Below, in pieces: positions 1 through 9,213 of a DNA stretch of 64,000 nucleotides. Source of the DNA: Prosthecobacter debontii (lineage in GTDB: Bacteria > Verrucomicrobiota > Verrucomicrobiia > Verrucomicrobiales > Verrucomicrobiaceae); NCBI GenBank assembly GCA_945869675.1, contig CAMBPS010000006.1:1-64000 (forward strand), given 5' to 3'. Both the position numbers and the translations under genes were made by a program. Positions within the stretch are counted from its first letter, which is position 1. Every line of letters begins with the position of its first letter. The notes beneath the pieces are model-generated. The model searched no databases. It was not told the DNA's origin and saw only the letters and a list, made by a program, of their open reading frames with translations.

Positions 1-1
1 C

Positions 2-316
2 CGGCATCACGCGGGTAAGAAGCTGCAAGACTTTGCCGACATTGTGTTGGATACCGGTGCACCGATTGGCGATGCCATGGTGAAGATCGAAGGCTTGGAG
101 ACACCCGTCGCGCCAGGCAGCACGGTCGGTGGTTGCCTGCTCGTAAACGCCATCAAGGCCGAGGTCGCCGATCGTCTGGTGAAAGCTGGCCAACCGCCCA
201 AGGTGCTCACTGCGGGTGTCGTCATTGGTGCCGAGCGCGCTGCCGAGATCTTTGAGGCCGCCTATGATGAACATGCACGCCGGCTCGCCCCTTATTATGG
301 GGGTTTGGGGCGCTAG
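2..316 (+). CDS. SIS-domain sugar isomerase-like protein, C-terminal part (truncated by window edge)
   Basis: Open frame from base 2 (RHHAGKKLQDFADIVLDTGAPIGDAMVKIEG...), resembling the C-terminus of SIS-domain/UPF0309-type proteins. Confidence 0.6.
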   Translation, partial: RHHAGKKLQDFADIVLDTGAPIGDAMVKIEGLETPVAPGSTVGGCLLVNAIKAEVADRLVKAGQPPKVLTAGVVIGAERAAEIFEAAYDEHARRLAPYYGGLGR

Positions 317-403
317 TCTTTGATGGGTGGGGCACTTTAAAGGTCAGCTTCGGGCAAAGTAGAGCATGCATGTCACTGCAGCACTTTGCTTACCTGACTT
401 TGA

Positions 404-2419
404 TCACTCCGCCGTCTTCCGCTCATTGACGATCCTGTCCACGGCGTGCTTGGTGACGACGTTACCCAGTGAATCACGGCCTTTGACGGTGAGTGAAATC
501 ACGGGGAATTTCAGGGACAGCGTGCGCAGGTAAAGGGCAGGTTTGAGATGGATAAGTAGGTTTTGGGCGTTGCTTTCCTCTTCGGTCTCGTGGCGGGCAA
601 AGAAGAGAACCATGCTGCCTGGTGTGCCCTTGGTGATGGCGTAGGCTTTGTCACGCGTGATCCCGCCAATGCGGAAGCGTTTGGCCAAGACGGGACCGTT
701 TTTGCCGTCCCGATAGATCAAGGTATAGACGGCTTCTTCGTCCTTTTTGAAGAGGTTGATGTAGAGCGGGTTTTTACCGACATGCAGTTTGGGTGCGATC
801 TTGGAGACGGTCATGCTGCCTTCTTTGGTGAAGAAGAGGATGTCATCCAGATTGGAGCATTTGCAGATGGGCTCGCCTTCTTTCTTCAGGCCGGTGCCGG
901 CAAAGCCTTCCTTCGCGTCGAGATAGAGAACTTCATTGGCAATGATGACCTGCGCGGCGGCAACTCGGTCAAAGCTGCTGACGACAGTTCGGCGCTCGCG
1001 TCCTGGACCATAGGTTTTCTTGAGTCGCTCGAAATGGGCGATGGCGAAGCGGGTGAGCTGCTTGAGGTTTTTCTGAACCGCTTCGATGTCTTTTTCCAGG
1101 CCGCGAATGTGTTCGTCGGCTTCGAAGCTGTTGAACTTGGAGATGCGCTTGATCTTGATTTCGGTCAGGCGGGCGACGTCTTCGTCGGTGACTTCACGTT
1201 TCAGGATGCTGAGGTGGGGCTTCAGGCCTTTCCAGATGGCGGCCATCACGGCTTCCCAGGTTTCAGCCTCTTCGATTCGGCGGTAGATGCGGTTTTCGAT
1301 GAAGATCTTTTCCAGGCTGCTGAAATGCCATTTTTCTTCCAGTTCGCTCAGTTGGATTTCCAGCTCGGCACCGAGGAGTTTCTTGGTATACTCAGCGCTT
1401 TCTTTGAGTAGGTCGTTGACGTTGGCAAAGCGTGGTTTGTCGTTTTGAATGACGACGGCATTGGGCGCTAAGGAAACTTCACAGTCGGTGAAGGCATAAA
1501 GCGCCTGAATGGTCTGCTCGGCATCGGTCCCGGGCGGGAGTTGGACGACGATCTCGACAAACTCGGCGGTGTTGTCATCGACTCGGGCGATTTTGATTTT
1601 ACCCTTTTCATTGGCGGCCACGATGCTGTCCATGACGCCACCGGTGGTGGTGCCAAAGGGGATCTCGATGATGCGCAGGGTATTCTTTTTGGGGCCTTCT
1701 TCGATCTTGGCGCGAACGCGGACACGGCCACCTCGCATGCCGCCATTGTATTCACTGGCGTCCATGATGCCGCCTTGGGGGAATTCGGGCAGAAGATAGA
1801 CTTCTTCGCCGCGTAGCGCATCAATGCTGGCTTCACAGAGCTCCACGAAATTATGCGGAAGGATGCGGCAACTGAGACCCACTGCGATTCCCTCAATGCC
1901 CTGAACGAGCAGGAGCGGAAATTTCACTGGTAGGGTGATCGGCTCTTTATTACGGCCATCATAGCTGGCGGCCCAAGGCGTGACTTTGGGAGAGAAGACG
2001 ACATCTAGGGCGAACTTTGAGAGTCGTGCCTCGATGTATCGTGGCGCGGCGGCATTGTCTCCGGTGAGAATGTTTCCCCAGTTGCCTTGGGTATCAATGA
2101 GCAGGTCCTTTTGCCCTAGTTGCACCATGGCGTCTCCAATGCTGGCATCGCCATGCGGATGGTATTTCATGGTGTTTCCCACCACGTTAGCCACTTTATT
2201 GTATCGGCCGTCTTCCAGCTCATCTAGGCTGTGCATGATCCGTCGCTGAACCGGTTTGAAGCCATCATTGATGTGCGGCACGGCGCGCTCTAGAATCACG
2301 TAGCTGGCGTAGTCTAGGAACCAGTCGCCATAAAGATCGTCCACGGCTTTGTTCTCCATAGCTGCGCTGACGGCAAGGATGGGGGAGTTGTCTTCGGTCT
2401 TGGATGATTTCTTGGCCAC
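404..2419 (-). CDS. parC: DNA topoisomerase IV / gyrase subunit A-like protein
   Basis: 671 aa; type IIA topoisomerase A motifs (GFKPVQRRIMHSL, YHPHGDASIGDAMV, catalytic Tyr context AAPRYIEARLS). Confidence 0.88.
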   Translation of the reverse strand: MAKKSSKTEDNSPILAVSAAMENKAVDDLYGDWFLDYASYVILERAVPHINDGFKPVQRRIMHSLDELEDGRYNKVANVVGNTMKYHPHGDASIGDAMVQLGQKDLLIDTQGNWGNILTGDNAAAPRYIEARLSKFALDVVFSPKVTPWAASYDGRNKEPITLPVKFPLLLVQGIEGIAVGLSCRILPHNFVELCEASIDALRGEEVYLLPEFPQGGIMDASEYNGGMRGGRVRVRAKIEEGPKKNTLRIIEIPFGTTTGGVMDSIVAANEKGKIKIARVDDNTAEFVEIVVQLPPGTDAEQTIQALYAFTDCEVSLAPNAVVIQNDKPRFANVNDLLKESAEYTKKLLGAELEIQLSELEEKWHFSSLEKIFIENRIYRRIEEAETWEAVMAAIWKGLKPHLSILKREVTDEDVARLTEIKIKRISKFNSFEADEHIRGLEKDIEAVQKNLKQLTRFAIAHFERLKKTYGPGRERRTVVSSFDRVAAAQVIIANEVLYLDAKEGFAGTGLKKEGEPICKCSNLDDILFFTKEGSMTVSKIAPKLHVGKNPLYINLFKKDEEAVYTLIYRDGKNGPVLAKRFRIGGITRDKAYAITKGTPGSMVLFFARHETEEESNAQNLLIHLKPALYLRTLSLKFPVISLTVKGRDSLGNVVTKHAVDRIVNERKTAE

Positions 2420-2520
2420 GGCGGGAAAAGGTGATGTGTAAGTGTCTCAGTGCTTACTTCTTGGCCCAGAGTCAAGGGGCGGTTGCAAGTCGCGCAGACC
2501 TTTTCATATACTTCTCTCCC

Positions 2521-3597
2521 ATGTTTGGCCAACCCCATTACGATCTCCTTTCTCTCGGTGAAGTGCTCTTACGCCTCGATCCCGGCGAGGGGCGCGTGCG
2601 CACTTCTCGTCAATTCACCACTTGGGAGGGTGGCGGTGAATACAATGTGGCTCGTGGTGCCCGTCGCTGTTTTGGGCTGCGGTCAGGCATTTTAACAGCT
2701 TTTGCTGATAATGAAATCGGTCGGCTTATCGAGGATATGATTCTGCAGGGCGGTGTGGACGCCTCTCTGGTGAAATGGGTGCCATATGATGGCATGGGCA
2801 AACGAGTGCGAAATCCGATCAATTTCACCGAGCGCGGCTTCGGCGTGCGCGGGGCCAAAGGTAGCGTGGATCGCGGATGGAGCGCGGCGAGTCAGCTCAA
2901 AGTGGGTGACTTCGACTTTGATCATCTTTTTGGCACACTTGGCTGCCGCTGGTTGCACACGGGCGGTATTTTCGCCGGATTGTCGGAATCGACCGCCGAG
3001 CTTACCGTTCAAGCTTGCGAGGCAGCGAAGCGCCACGGAGTTACCGTGAGCTACGATCTCAACTACCGCGCCTCTCTCTGGCAGGAGCGTGGGGGCTTCC
3101 CAGCAGCGCAAGCGCTGAATCGCCGCCTTGCGCCCTTCGTAGATATGATGATCGGTGTTCTGAGTGACGATCTGCCGGTTGCAAGTGTAACGCCGACGGA
3201 TCCTGAGGATATCTTTGCCGCTGAGGATGCAAAGCTGCGTCCCATGATCGCTAAACTGATCGCGGAATTTCCCAATTTAAAGACGGTGGCTGCGACCCTG
3301 CGCCGCGTTCACACGGCTTCCGTGAATGACTGGGGCGCGCTTTGCTATCACGAAGGGCAGTTTTATCGGAGTCGCAATTATCCGCGTTTTGACATCCTGG
3401 ACCGCATTGGAGCAGGGGATAGCTTTGTGGCGGGGCTAATTCATGGCTTGCTAGTCGAAAAAGACGCTCAAAAGGCTGTCGATCTTGGTGCCGCCCACGG
3501 TGCACTAGCTATGACAACTCCAGGAGATACAAGTATGGCGACGCTGATCGAGGTGCAAAAGCTGACCGAAGGTGGCGATTCACGGGTGCAGCGCTGA
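2521..3597 (+). CDS. PfkB-family carbohydrate kinase (2-keto-3-deoxygluconate kinase-like)
   Basis: GEVLLRLDPGEGRVRTSRQFTTWEGGGEYNVARG; C-terminal DRIGAGDSFVAGLIHG PfkB signature; start chosen at internal ATG 2521. Confidence 0.85.
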   Translation: MFGQPHYDLLSLGEVLLRLDPGEGRVRTSRQFTTWEGGGEYNVARGARRCFGLRSGILTAFADNEIGRLIEDMILQGGVDASLVKWVPYDGMGKRVRNPINFTERGFGVRGAKGSVDRGWSAASQLKVGDFDFDHLFGTLGCRWLHTGGIFAGLSESTAELTVQACEAAKRHGVTVSYDLNYRASLWQERGGFPAAQALNRRLAPFVDMMIGVLSDDLPVASVTPTDPEDIFAAEDAKLRPMIAKLIAEFPNLKTVAATLRRVHTASVNDWGALCYHEGQFYRSRNYPRFDILDRIGAGDSFVAGLIHGLLVEKDAQKAVDLGAAHGALAMTTPGDTSMATLIEVQKLTEGGDSRVQR

Positions 3598-3720
3598 GCC
3601 ACTGTAACGCAGGGCGGGTTTTGGTTGTAATCTCCATCACAGGAGGGTTTTTCAAAAATGAGAGGCAAAAAAGAGGATTATCCTGAAATTAAGGTTTACT
3701 TAACTATCTATGATTGCTAA

Positions 3721-5412
3721 ATGAATCACACCTTAACTCTCATGACCCTCTCACTCGACACCATTCGCCCCGAGACTCTAACTGAGTTAGAAGCCAGTCT
3801 CGATCAGATGAAGACGGCCAATTACTTCCTGCGGGTAGCTTTGGATCAGGTTCCCGAAGGTGTGATCATGGTTGAAGCGGAGAGTAGCCACCCAAGTGGA
3901 CCGAAGATCCTCTTTAGCAATGTAGCTGCGGCTGTTCTTGTCGGTGTGGAGCCGGATAAAGGTCTACGTGGCATGTCTCTGGCTGATTTGGCCATTGGCG
4001 ATCAAGATGCTGCTGCCCTTTTGCACAGTCTGAATCAAGCCGTCGAGAATGGAGGCACGCATGAGTGTGAATGCCACATTCAGAATTTTTATGGTCGTGA
4101 GCCTGAGCGTTGTATCTGGCGCGTGCGTGCGGTTTTTAACAGTTTAAGAAAGCTGCTAAATTACACGCTGGTTGTCGCTCCTGTCCCCGCGGATTCCTTA
4201 CAAAAAAACTTCCAATCAGCGGCCGCCGCCAAAACGGTTCCTTTAAAGATGGATGACTTGGATCGTCAGTCAGAACAGCTGAAGCAGGACAATTTGGCCG
4301 CGCTGGCCCAAGGGATTGCCCATGATGTCAATAACCTCTTGGGCCCAGTCACTGTCCGTCTCTCCGACCTTGTGCAGAAAGTCCAGGAACCAGGGATGCG
4401 TGAAGAACTGCAGCTCATTTTTGCAGGTCTGAAACGAGCACGTCAATTCACGTCTCAAGTTGTGAGTGCCTGTAAAAGCCGCCCGAATGAGTCACAACCC
4501 ATCGATTTAGGTGAAGTTGTGAATGATACCGTCAAGTTTGCCGGAGCTGGGGCGAACGTCCAAATGCATATCAACGTGCCTGACAACCTCCGCTGGCCCG
4601 TGGCCGATAGTGTCAAGCTCAGTCAAGTTCTGCAAAATCTCATTTTGAATGGTATCCAAGCCATGCCTCAGGGGGGCTACATGGATGTGGAGGCTGAAGA
4701 TGTCACGATTGCCCTTGGACAAGATGCTGTTCTCAAGCCCGGTCCCTATACAAAGATTACCGTGCGTGACCGTGGCTGCGGCATTGCAGAAGAAAACATG
4801 AAGCGCCTCTTCCGTGAATCCTTCACCACCAAGGCTGACGGCAACGGCATCGGCCTCACCACCTGCAAGCGCTTCATCCGAGCCTATGAAGGCGACATCC
4901 GAGTTAATTCTCGGCTGAATGTCGGCACTGAATTTTCCGTCTTGCTTCCCTCCGCGCCGGCTCCGGTGCATGGTGCCACTGCTGCTGCCAGTAGCGCTGC
5001 TGCACCGATTCCGCTTAAGCATGGTCAGGGGCGCGTGCTCATTGTCGATGATGAAGATGATCTGCGGAAAGTCGCCCACATGATCCTGAAGCGCTGTGGT
5101 TACGAAGTCATCGAGTGTGACAATGGCCAAGACGCCGTCAAAATTTACCAAAGCCTAGCCCGCACCGGCACCGCACCTGATGTGGTGCTCATGGACCTCA
5201 CCCTGCGTGGTGGAATGAATGGTGGTGAGACCGCTGCCGAAATCCTCAAGTTTGATCCTGATGCCCGCTTGGTCGTCACCAGCGGCAGCGTAAATCAGGA
5301 CGTGCAAATGACTTTCTTGGAAAAAGGCTTTGTTGGTGTCCTCCCCAAGCCCTACGAGGCCGGCGAGCTCACCCAAACTGTCTATCGCGTCATCAACATG
5401 ATGCGGAGGTAG
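3721..5412 (+). CDS. Hybrid sensor histidine kinase with C-terminal response-regulator receiver domain
   Basis: H-box ALAQGIAHDVNNLLGP, N-box NLILNGIQAM, G-boxes GCGI/GNGIGLTTCKRF; REC domain VLIVDDEDD...VVLMDLTLRGGMNG. Confidence 0.9.
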   Translation: MNHTLTLMTLSLDTIRPETLTELEASLDQMKTANYFLRVALDQVPEGVIMVEAESSHPSGPKILFSNVAAAVLVGVEPDKGLRGMSLADLAIGDQDAAALLHSLNQAVENGGTHECECHIQNFYGREPERCIWRVRAVFNSLRKLLNYTLVVAPVPADSLQKNFQSAAAAKTVPLKMDDLDRQSEQLKQDNLAALAQGIAHDVNNLLGPVTVRLSDLVQKVQEPGMREELQLIFAGLKRARQFTSQVVSACKSRPNESQPIDLGEVVNDTVKFAGAGANVQMHINVPDNLRWPVADSVKLSQVLQNLILNGIQAMPQGGYMDVEAEDVTIALGQDAVLKPGPYTKITVRDRGCGIAEENMKRLFRESFTTKADGNGIGLTTCKRFIRAYEGDIRVNSRLNVGTEFSVLLPSAPAPVHGATAAASSAAAPIPLKHGQGRVLIVDDEDDLRKVAHMILKRCGYEVIECDNGQDAVKIYQSLARTGTAPDVVLMDLTLRGGMNGGETAAEILKFDPDARLVVTSGSVNQDVQMTFLEKGFVGVLPKPYEAGELTQTVYRVINMMRR

Positions 5413-5440
5413 TTACAGTTGCTGGGTAGTGGGAAGCTTG

Positions 5441-5473
5441 TTGACACTCCAGATCTGTACATTATCCTGTCCA
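5441..5473 (+). promoter_or_regulatory. Candidate sigma70-like promoter with embedded YefM-type operator upstream of the antitoxin gene
   Basis: TTGACA (5441-5446), 16 bp, TATCCT (5463-5468); TGTACA (5456-5461), 6 bp, TGTCCA (5468-5473), a half-site arrangement like yefM operators. Confidence 0.4.
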
Positions 5474-5475
5474 GC

Positions 5476-5733
5476 ATGAACGCTATCAGTTACACCGCCG
5501 CACGAGAGAATTTGGCCTCTACGATGGACAGGGTATGCGCGGATCACAGCCCGGTCATCATTACAAGAAACCGTGATCAATCAGTGGTTATGCTGTCGCT
5601 TGCTGATTATGAGTCTCTTGAAGAGACGGCCTACCTTACTCGCAACCCAGCGAACGCCAAAAGGTTGCTCGACGCTATTGAGCACTTGGAATCTGGGCGT
5701 GGAATCAAGAAGGACATTGACTTAGAGTCATGA
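5476..5733 (+). CDS. yefM: Type II toxin-antitoxin antitoxin, Phd/YefM family
   Basis: MNAISYTAARENLASTMDRVCADHSPVIITRNRDQSVVMLSLADYESLEETAYLTRNP is a typical YefM sequence; overlaps the toxin gene by ATGA. Confidence 0.92.
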   Translation: MNAISYTAARENLASTMDRVCADHSPVIITRNRDQSVVMLSLADYESLEETAYLTRNPANAKRLLDAIEHLESGRGIKKDIDLES

Positions 5734-5984
5734 ATCTTGTTTTTGCACTACAGGCATGGGAGGATTACCTGTATTGGCAGACCACGGATAAGAAGATGGT
5801 CAGGCGCATTCATGAGCTACTGAAAGACACGATCAGAAGTCCGTTTGAAGGCATCGGGAAGCCTGAGCCGTTAAATCACGCCTATGCGGGTTACTGGTCA
5901 CGCCGAATTGATTCCGAACACCGCTTCGTCTATCGGGTGACGGATCAAGGTCTCATGATCGCTCAGTTGCGATTGCATTACTGA
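5730..5984 (+). CDS. yoeB: Type II toxin-antitoxin mRNA interferase, YoeB/Txe family
   Basis: 84 aa; AWEDYLYWQTTDKK...GIGKPEPLNHAYAGYWSRRIDSEHRFVYRV...RLHY. Confidence 0.93.
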   Translation: MNLVFALQAWEDYLYWQTTDKKMVRRIHELLKDTIRSPFEGIGKPEPLNHAYAGYWSRRIDSEHRFVYRVTDQGLMIAQLRLHY

Positions 5985-6087
5985 GATATGGTATTTGTTT
6001 ACGTAAAACTAGAAGGCGAACATTAGAGGGGTAAACCCCGCCGCGTCATGATGCGTAGCGTCTTATTGTAACATACACCAGCGCCTC

Positions 6088-7317
6088 ATGGGCTGGAATT
6101 GTGCCGGGACTCTGGTGCTTTTCGTGGTGAACTCGTTAGCCTCCAGTTTGGCGTTTTCACCCCAATGTGATCTAGTTTTGGGCTACCTACCAGGCGCTGG
6201 TTTGGTGACATCCCTCATGCAGCGTGAAAGCTGCTTCCTGGCAGGCACGAGCGAGACGTTGGTCGTCGGCCAGCGGGTGAGCACGCCGGAGTCTGTTCAA
6301 GACTCGGAGAGAATGGAAAATGGAGGAAAGAGGATAGAAGATGGCCAGCGGGCAGTAGCTGCCGACGCAAGTCGGTGGGGTTCGGAAGGTGGTCTGCTCA
6401 GTCCCCTGAGCGGTTCTGAAACTCAGGTCGATCCGACAACGTGGCGCAGCTACACGGTGCGGCTGCAAGACGCCCGCACGGGCTGGGACATCTTTGATAT
6501 CACGCTACTCCGCCCTGCGGGCTGGCTGGCGGAGCACTCTCGGCGTGTGGCAGGGCGCAGTGAGGTGTGGGTGGACTTTGAGGAACTGCATGCCAAGGGC
6601 TGGGCAGAGGTCATTCAGGAGCGTCCGTGTCCGAAGATCGCTTCCGGCCCAGGCCGGGTGGTGACGGCGACGATCACGCACGCGAATGACGACGTGCGCA
6701 CGTTAACGATGAGCAGTGGCGAGGTGCTGCACGTCACCGGCAATCACCGGATGTATAGTGCCAGCCGTCAGGACTGGGTGCCGGTGAAGGACCTCAGTGT
6801 TGGCGAAGCCCTACGCACCGTGAAAGGCCGGGAGTCCGTGGCCGCGCTCGGGTTCCAGAGAGGCCGCCACCAGGTGTACAACATCGAGGTGGAGACGGAG
6901 CACTGCTACTTCGTGGGGAACGGGGAGGTGCTGACGCATAATGAGTGTTCGGTGACGGATTCTCCTAAACAACAAAGTCAAGATGCATCAACCTCCGAAG
7001 CGCCTGACCAAAAAAGCAACGGACGTGCAGGAGGTCAGGCTAGACTGAGAGAAATTGCGAATGATCCCAAGGCATCATCTGCTGACCGAGGATGGATTAA
7101 ACAAGATATGAATGCGATTGAGCGTGGAGATAGGTCATCTATTAGGAGACCTCCTGGCAAGGATTTAGCTCACGAAAGAGGTCGCGAAGCTGCAAAAGGC
7201 TATGGCTATGCAGATTCAAACCTTCAAGAGAAGGGTTTGCATCGCACACAGCACAAGTATGATAACTTCGGACGCAAGAACAAAGAGCGTCCGACGACAC
7301 GTCGCCGTAGAAAATAA
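6088..7317 (+). CDS. Hint-domain polymorphic toxin with C-terminal toxin domain (Ntox8-like)
   Basis: Hint start SCFLAGT, block HVTGNHRMYS, end VYNIEVETEHCYFVGNGEVLTHN; variable tail RGWIKQDMNAIERGDRSSIRRPPGKDLAHERGREAAKGYGYADSNLQEKGLHRTQHKYDNFG resembles polymorphic toxin type 8. Confidence 0.8.
   Translation: MGWNCAGTLVLFVVNSLASSLAFSPQCDLVLGYLPGAGLVTSLMQRESCFLAGTSETLVVGQRVSTPESVQDSERMENGGKRIEDGQRAVAADASRWGSEGGLLSPLSGSETQVDPTTWRSYTVRLQDARTGWDIFDITLLRPAGWLAEHSRRVAGRSEVWVDFEELHAKGWAEVIQERPCPKIASGPGRVVTATITHANDDVRTLTMSSGEVLHVTGNHRMYSASRQDWVPVKDLSVGEALRTVKGRESVAALGFQRGRHQVYNIEVETEHCYFVGNGEVLTHNECSVTDSPKQQSQDASTSEAPDQKSNGRAGGQARLREIANDPKASSADRGWIKQDMNAIERGDRSSIRRPPGKDLAHERGREAAKGYGYADSNLQEKGLHRTQHKYDNFGRKNKERPTTRRRRK
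6499..6943 (+). repeat. Hint-segment direct repeat, copy 1
   Basis: 445 bp, same length as 7740-8184 and nearly identical by eye (ITLLRP...GEVLTHN). Confidence 0.9.
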
Positions 7318-7322
7318 ACATC

Positions 7323-7709
7323 ATGTCTCTGCATCCCAAACAAATCGAAAGCATACTAAATCTATCTGGCTCCGAAAGGTACGATTACTTTATCAAGCAA
7401 GTTGCTGATAAGGCTGAGGCTTGGGGGTTGTTCTCTGATGGATGGTCTCTGGCTCAAGACGATGAAGGAAATATGGTGTTCCCTCTTTGGCCTGCGGAGG
7501 AATACGCCAAACTATGTGCGATTGGTGACTGGGCTGGACACGAAGCTAGAAGTATCGATATCGATGACTTGATGGACGGGTTGCTGCCAAAGGCCCGTGA
7601 GGATGGGACACAGCTCGGGATTTTTCCATCCCCTACAGAGCGAGGTGTGGTGCCAACGATTGATGCGTTTGAAGCCGACATGAATGAGGAATTGAGTAAG
7701 TTCGAATAA
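7323..7709 (+). CDS. DUF2750-like protein, probable cognate immunity protein
   Basis: YDYFIKQVADKAEAWGLFSDGWSLAQDDEGNMVFPLWPAEEYAKLCAIGDW is DUF2750-like; starts 5 bp after the toxin stop. Confidence 0.8.
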   Translation: MSLHPKQIESILNLSGSERYDYFIKQVADKAEAWGLFSDGWSLAQDDEGNMVFPLWPAEEYAKLCAIGDWAGHEARSIDIDDLMDGLLPKAREDGTQLGIFPSPTERGVVPTIDAFEADMNEELSKFE

Positions 7710-7739
7710 GGACTACAAATTCGAAGCTCAGCGTTCGTA

Positions 7740-8184
7740 ATCACGCTGCTGCGTCCGCAGGGCTGGCTGGCGGAGCACTCTCGGCGTGTGGCAGGTCGCA
7801 GTGAGGTGTGGGTGGACTTTGAGGAACTGCACGCCAAAGGCTGGGCAGAGGTCATTCAGGAGCGTCCGTGCCCGAAGATCGCTTCCGGCCCAGGCCGAGT
7901 GGTGACAGCGACGATCACGCACGCGAATGACGACGTGCGCACGCTAACGATGAGCAGTGGAGAGACGCTTCACGTCACTGGCAATCACCGGATGTTCAGT
8001 GCCACCCGTCAGGACTGGGTACCCGTTAAGGACCTCAGTGTTGGCGAGGCCCTACGCACCGTGAAAGGCCGTGAGTCAGTAGCCGCGCTCGGGTTCCAAA
8101 GAGGTCGTCATCAGGTGTACAACATCGAGGTGGAGACGGAGCACTGCTACTTCGTGGGGAACGGGGAGGTGCTGACGCATAATG
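7740..8184 (+). repeat. Hint-segment direct repeat, copy 2
   Basis: 445 bp matching 6499-6943; begins abruptly 31 bp after the immunity gene stop. Confidence 0.9.
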
Positions 8185-8552
8185 CGTGTGTCACTGATAG
8201 TGCTAAGGAGACTCATGGGAACTCTAACGCGAGCGAGAAGTCACAGCATGGTTATGAAATTTTTGAGAAGAAAACTGGTGACGTGGCAAAGACTGGTATT
8301 AGCGGCCAGGAACTAAACCAAAACGGTTCATCGCCGCGAGCTAATCAGCAGGTCAATGCTTGGAACAAAGAAGCTGGCTATGACAAGTATGCGTCAACTG
8401 ATCCTATAAAAGGTGTTGGAAATAATCGCGGAGAGGCTAAAAGGTAGGAGCAGGGCAATACGAATCGGCTTAAAGAAGAGGGCAACACTCTCAGGCGACA
8501 CCAACGTCCTGCTCCCCAGCCTACAAAAAAGCCAACAAAGAGGCGTAAATGA
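7740..8552 (+). pseudogene. Orphan Hint-toxin cassette: 5'-truncated Hint segment plus a different toxin tail interrupted by in-frame TAG (8445-8447)
   Basis: Tail ...YEIFEKKTGDVAKTGISGQELNQNGSSPRANQQVNAWNKEAGYDKYASTDPIKGVGNNRGEAKR[TAG]EQGNTNRLKEEGNTLRRHQRPAPQPTKKPTKRRK-stop; the frame continues 34 codons past the TAG, ending just before the next ATG. Confidence 0.75.
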
Positions 8553-8553
8553 T

Positions 8554-9213
8554 ATGTCCGCATTACGAGATATAGATCTTCTTGCAGAAGGGATCGAAAG
8601 AGCCCAACAAGTTGAATTTAATCAACAAGTACGGCATATCGCTGCATTGATTGAAAGGCATCTTCCCAAGATCAAAACACCCAATTTTTGGAAGATACTG
8701 GTGCTGTGTTGCGAGGCTGTACCTGAACGTGACAAAAACTTTGCCGTTATAGGAGGTGTCATGGATGTTTATCTTGCATGTGACATTGCAAGCTACTTTA
8801 AACTCTCGCCAAAGGGAAAAAAGGAATTCGCCTTCAAAGCAATCAGCCAGGGGCTAGAGATGGTTGCTGCACACACGGGGTTGGGAGAGGTAGATTTCAA
8901 TCTGGCTCTTGAGGCCTCAAAATTACTGATCAACGAATGGGCTTGGCCCAAATCACCGATCAGCAGTCCTGATCGAAAATGGAAAGCACAACTCTGGTGC
9001 AGCCATGAGATTGATTGCTACAAAGCTCATCTAATCGTCATGGATAAGCAGAAGCAGGAGAGCGCGCGCGCCTTTGTATTTGAGGCTCCTCCCAGCGAAT
9101 TTCAGTTCGTACCGCTGATGTTTGCACCAGAATGGATTTCATCCGATGAGATTGAGGTTGGTGAGCATCGTTGGAAATGGGATGCAGATAAACTCCGATT
9201 AACGAAGACGTAG
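8554..9213 (+). CDS. Putative immunity protein for the second toxin cassette (unknown family)
   Basis: Starts at ATG 8554 immediately after the read-through stop (8550-8552); MSALRDIDLLAEGIERAQQVEF...; position mirrors the first toxin/immunity pair. Confidence 0.6.
   Translation: MSALRDIDLLAEGIERAQQVEFNQQVRHIAALIERHLPKIKTPNFWKILVLCCEAVPERDKNFAVIGGVMDVYLACDIASYFKLSPKGKKEFAFKAISQGLEMVAAHTGLGEVDFNLALEASKLLINEWAWPKSPISSPDRKWKAQLWCSHEIDCYKAHLIVMDKQKQESARAFVFEAPPSEFQFVPLMFAPEWISSDEIEVGEHRWKWDADKLRLTKT

Noticed and set aside
563-1411. 282-aa plus-strand ORF opposite parC
   Set aside because: Antisense shadow ORF of a clearly conserved topoisomerase gene; low-complexity Phe/Asp-rich translation
4507-5151. 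214-aa minus ORF inside the histidine kinase
   Set aside because: Antisense to a well-supported kinase/receiver gene
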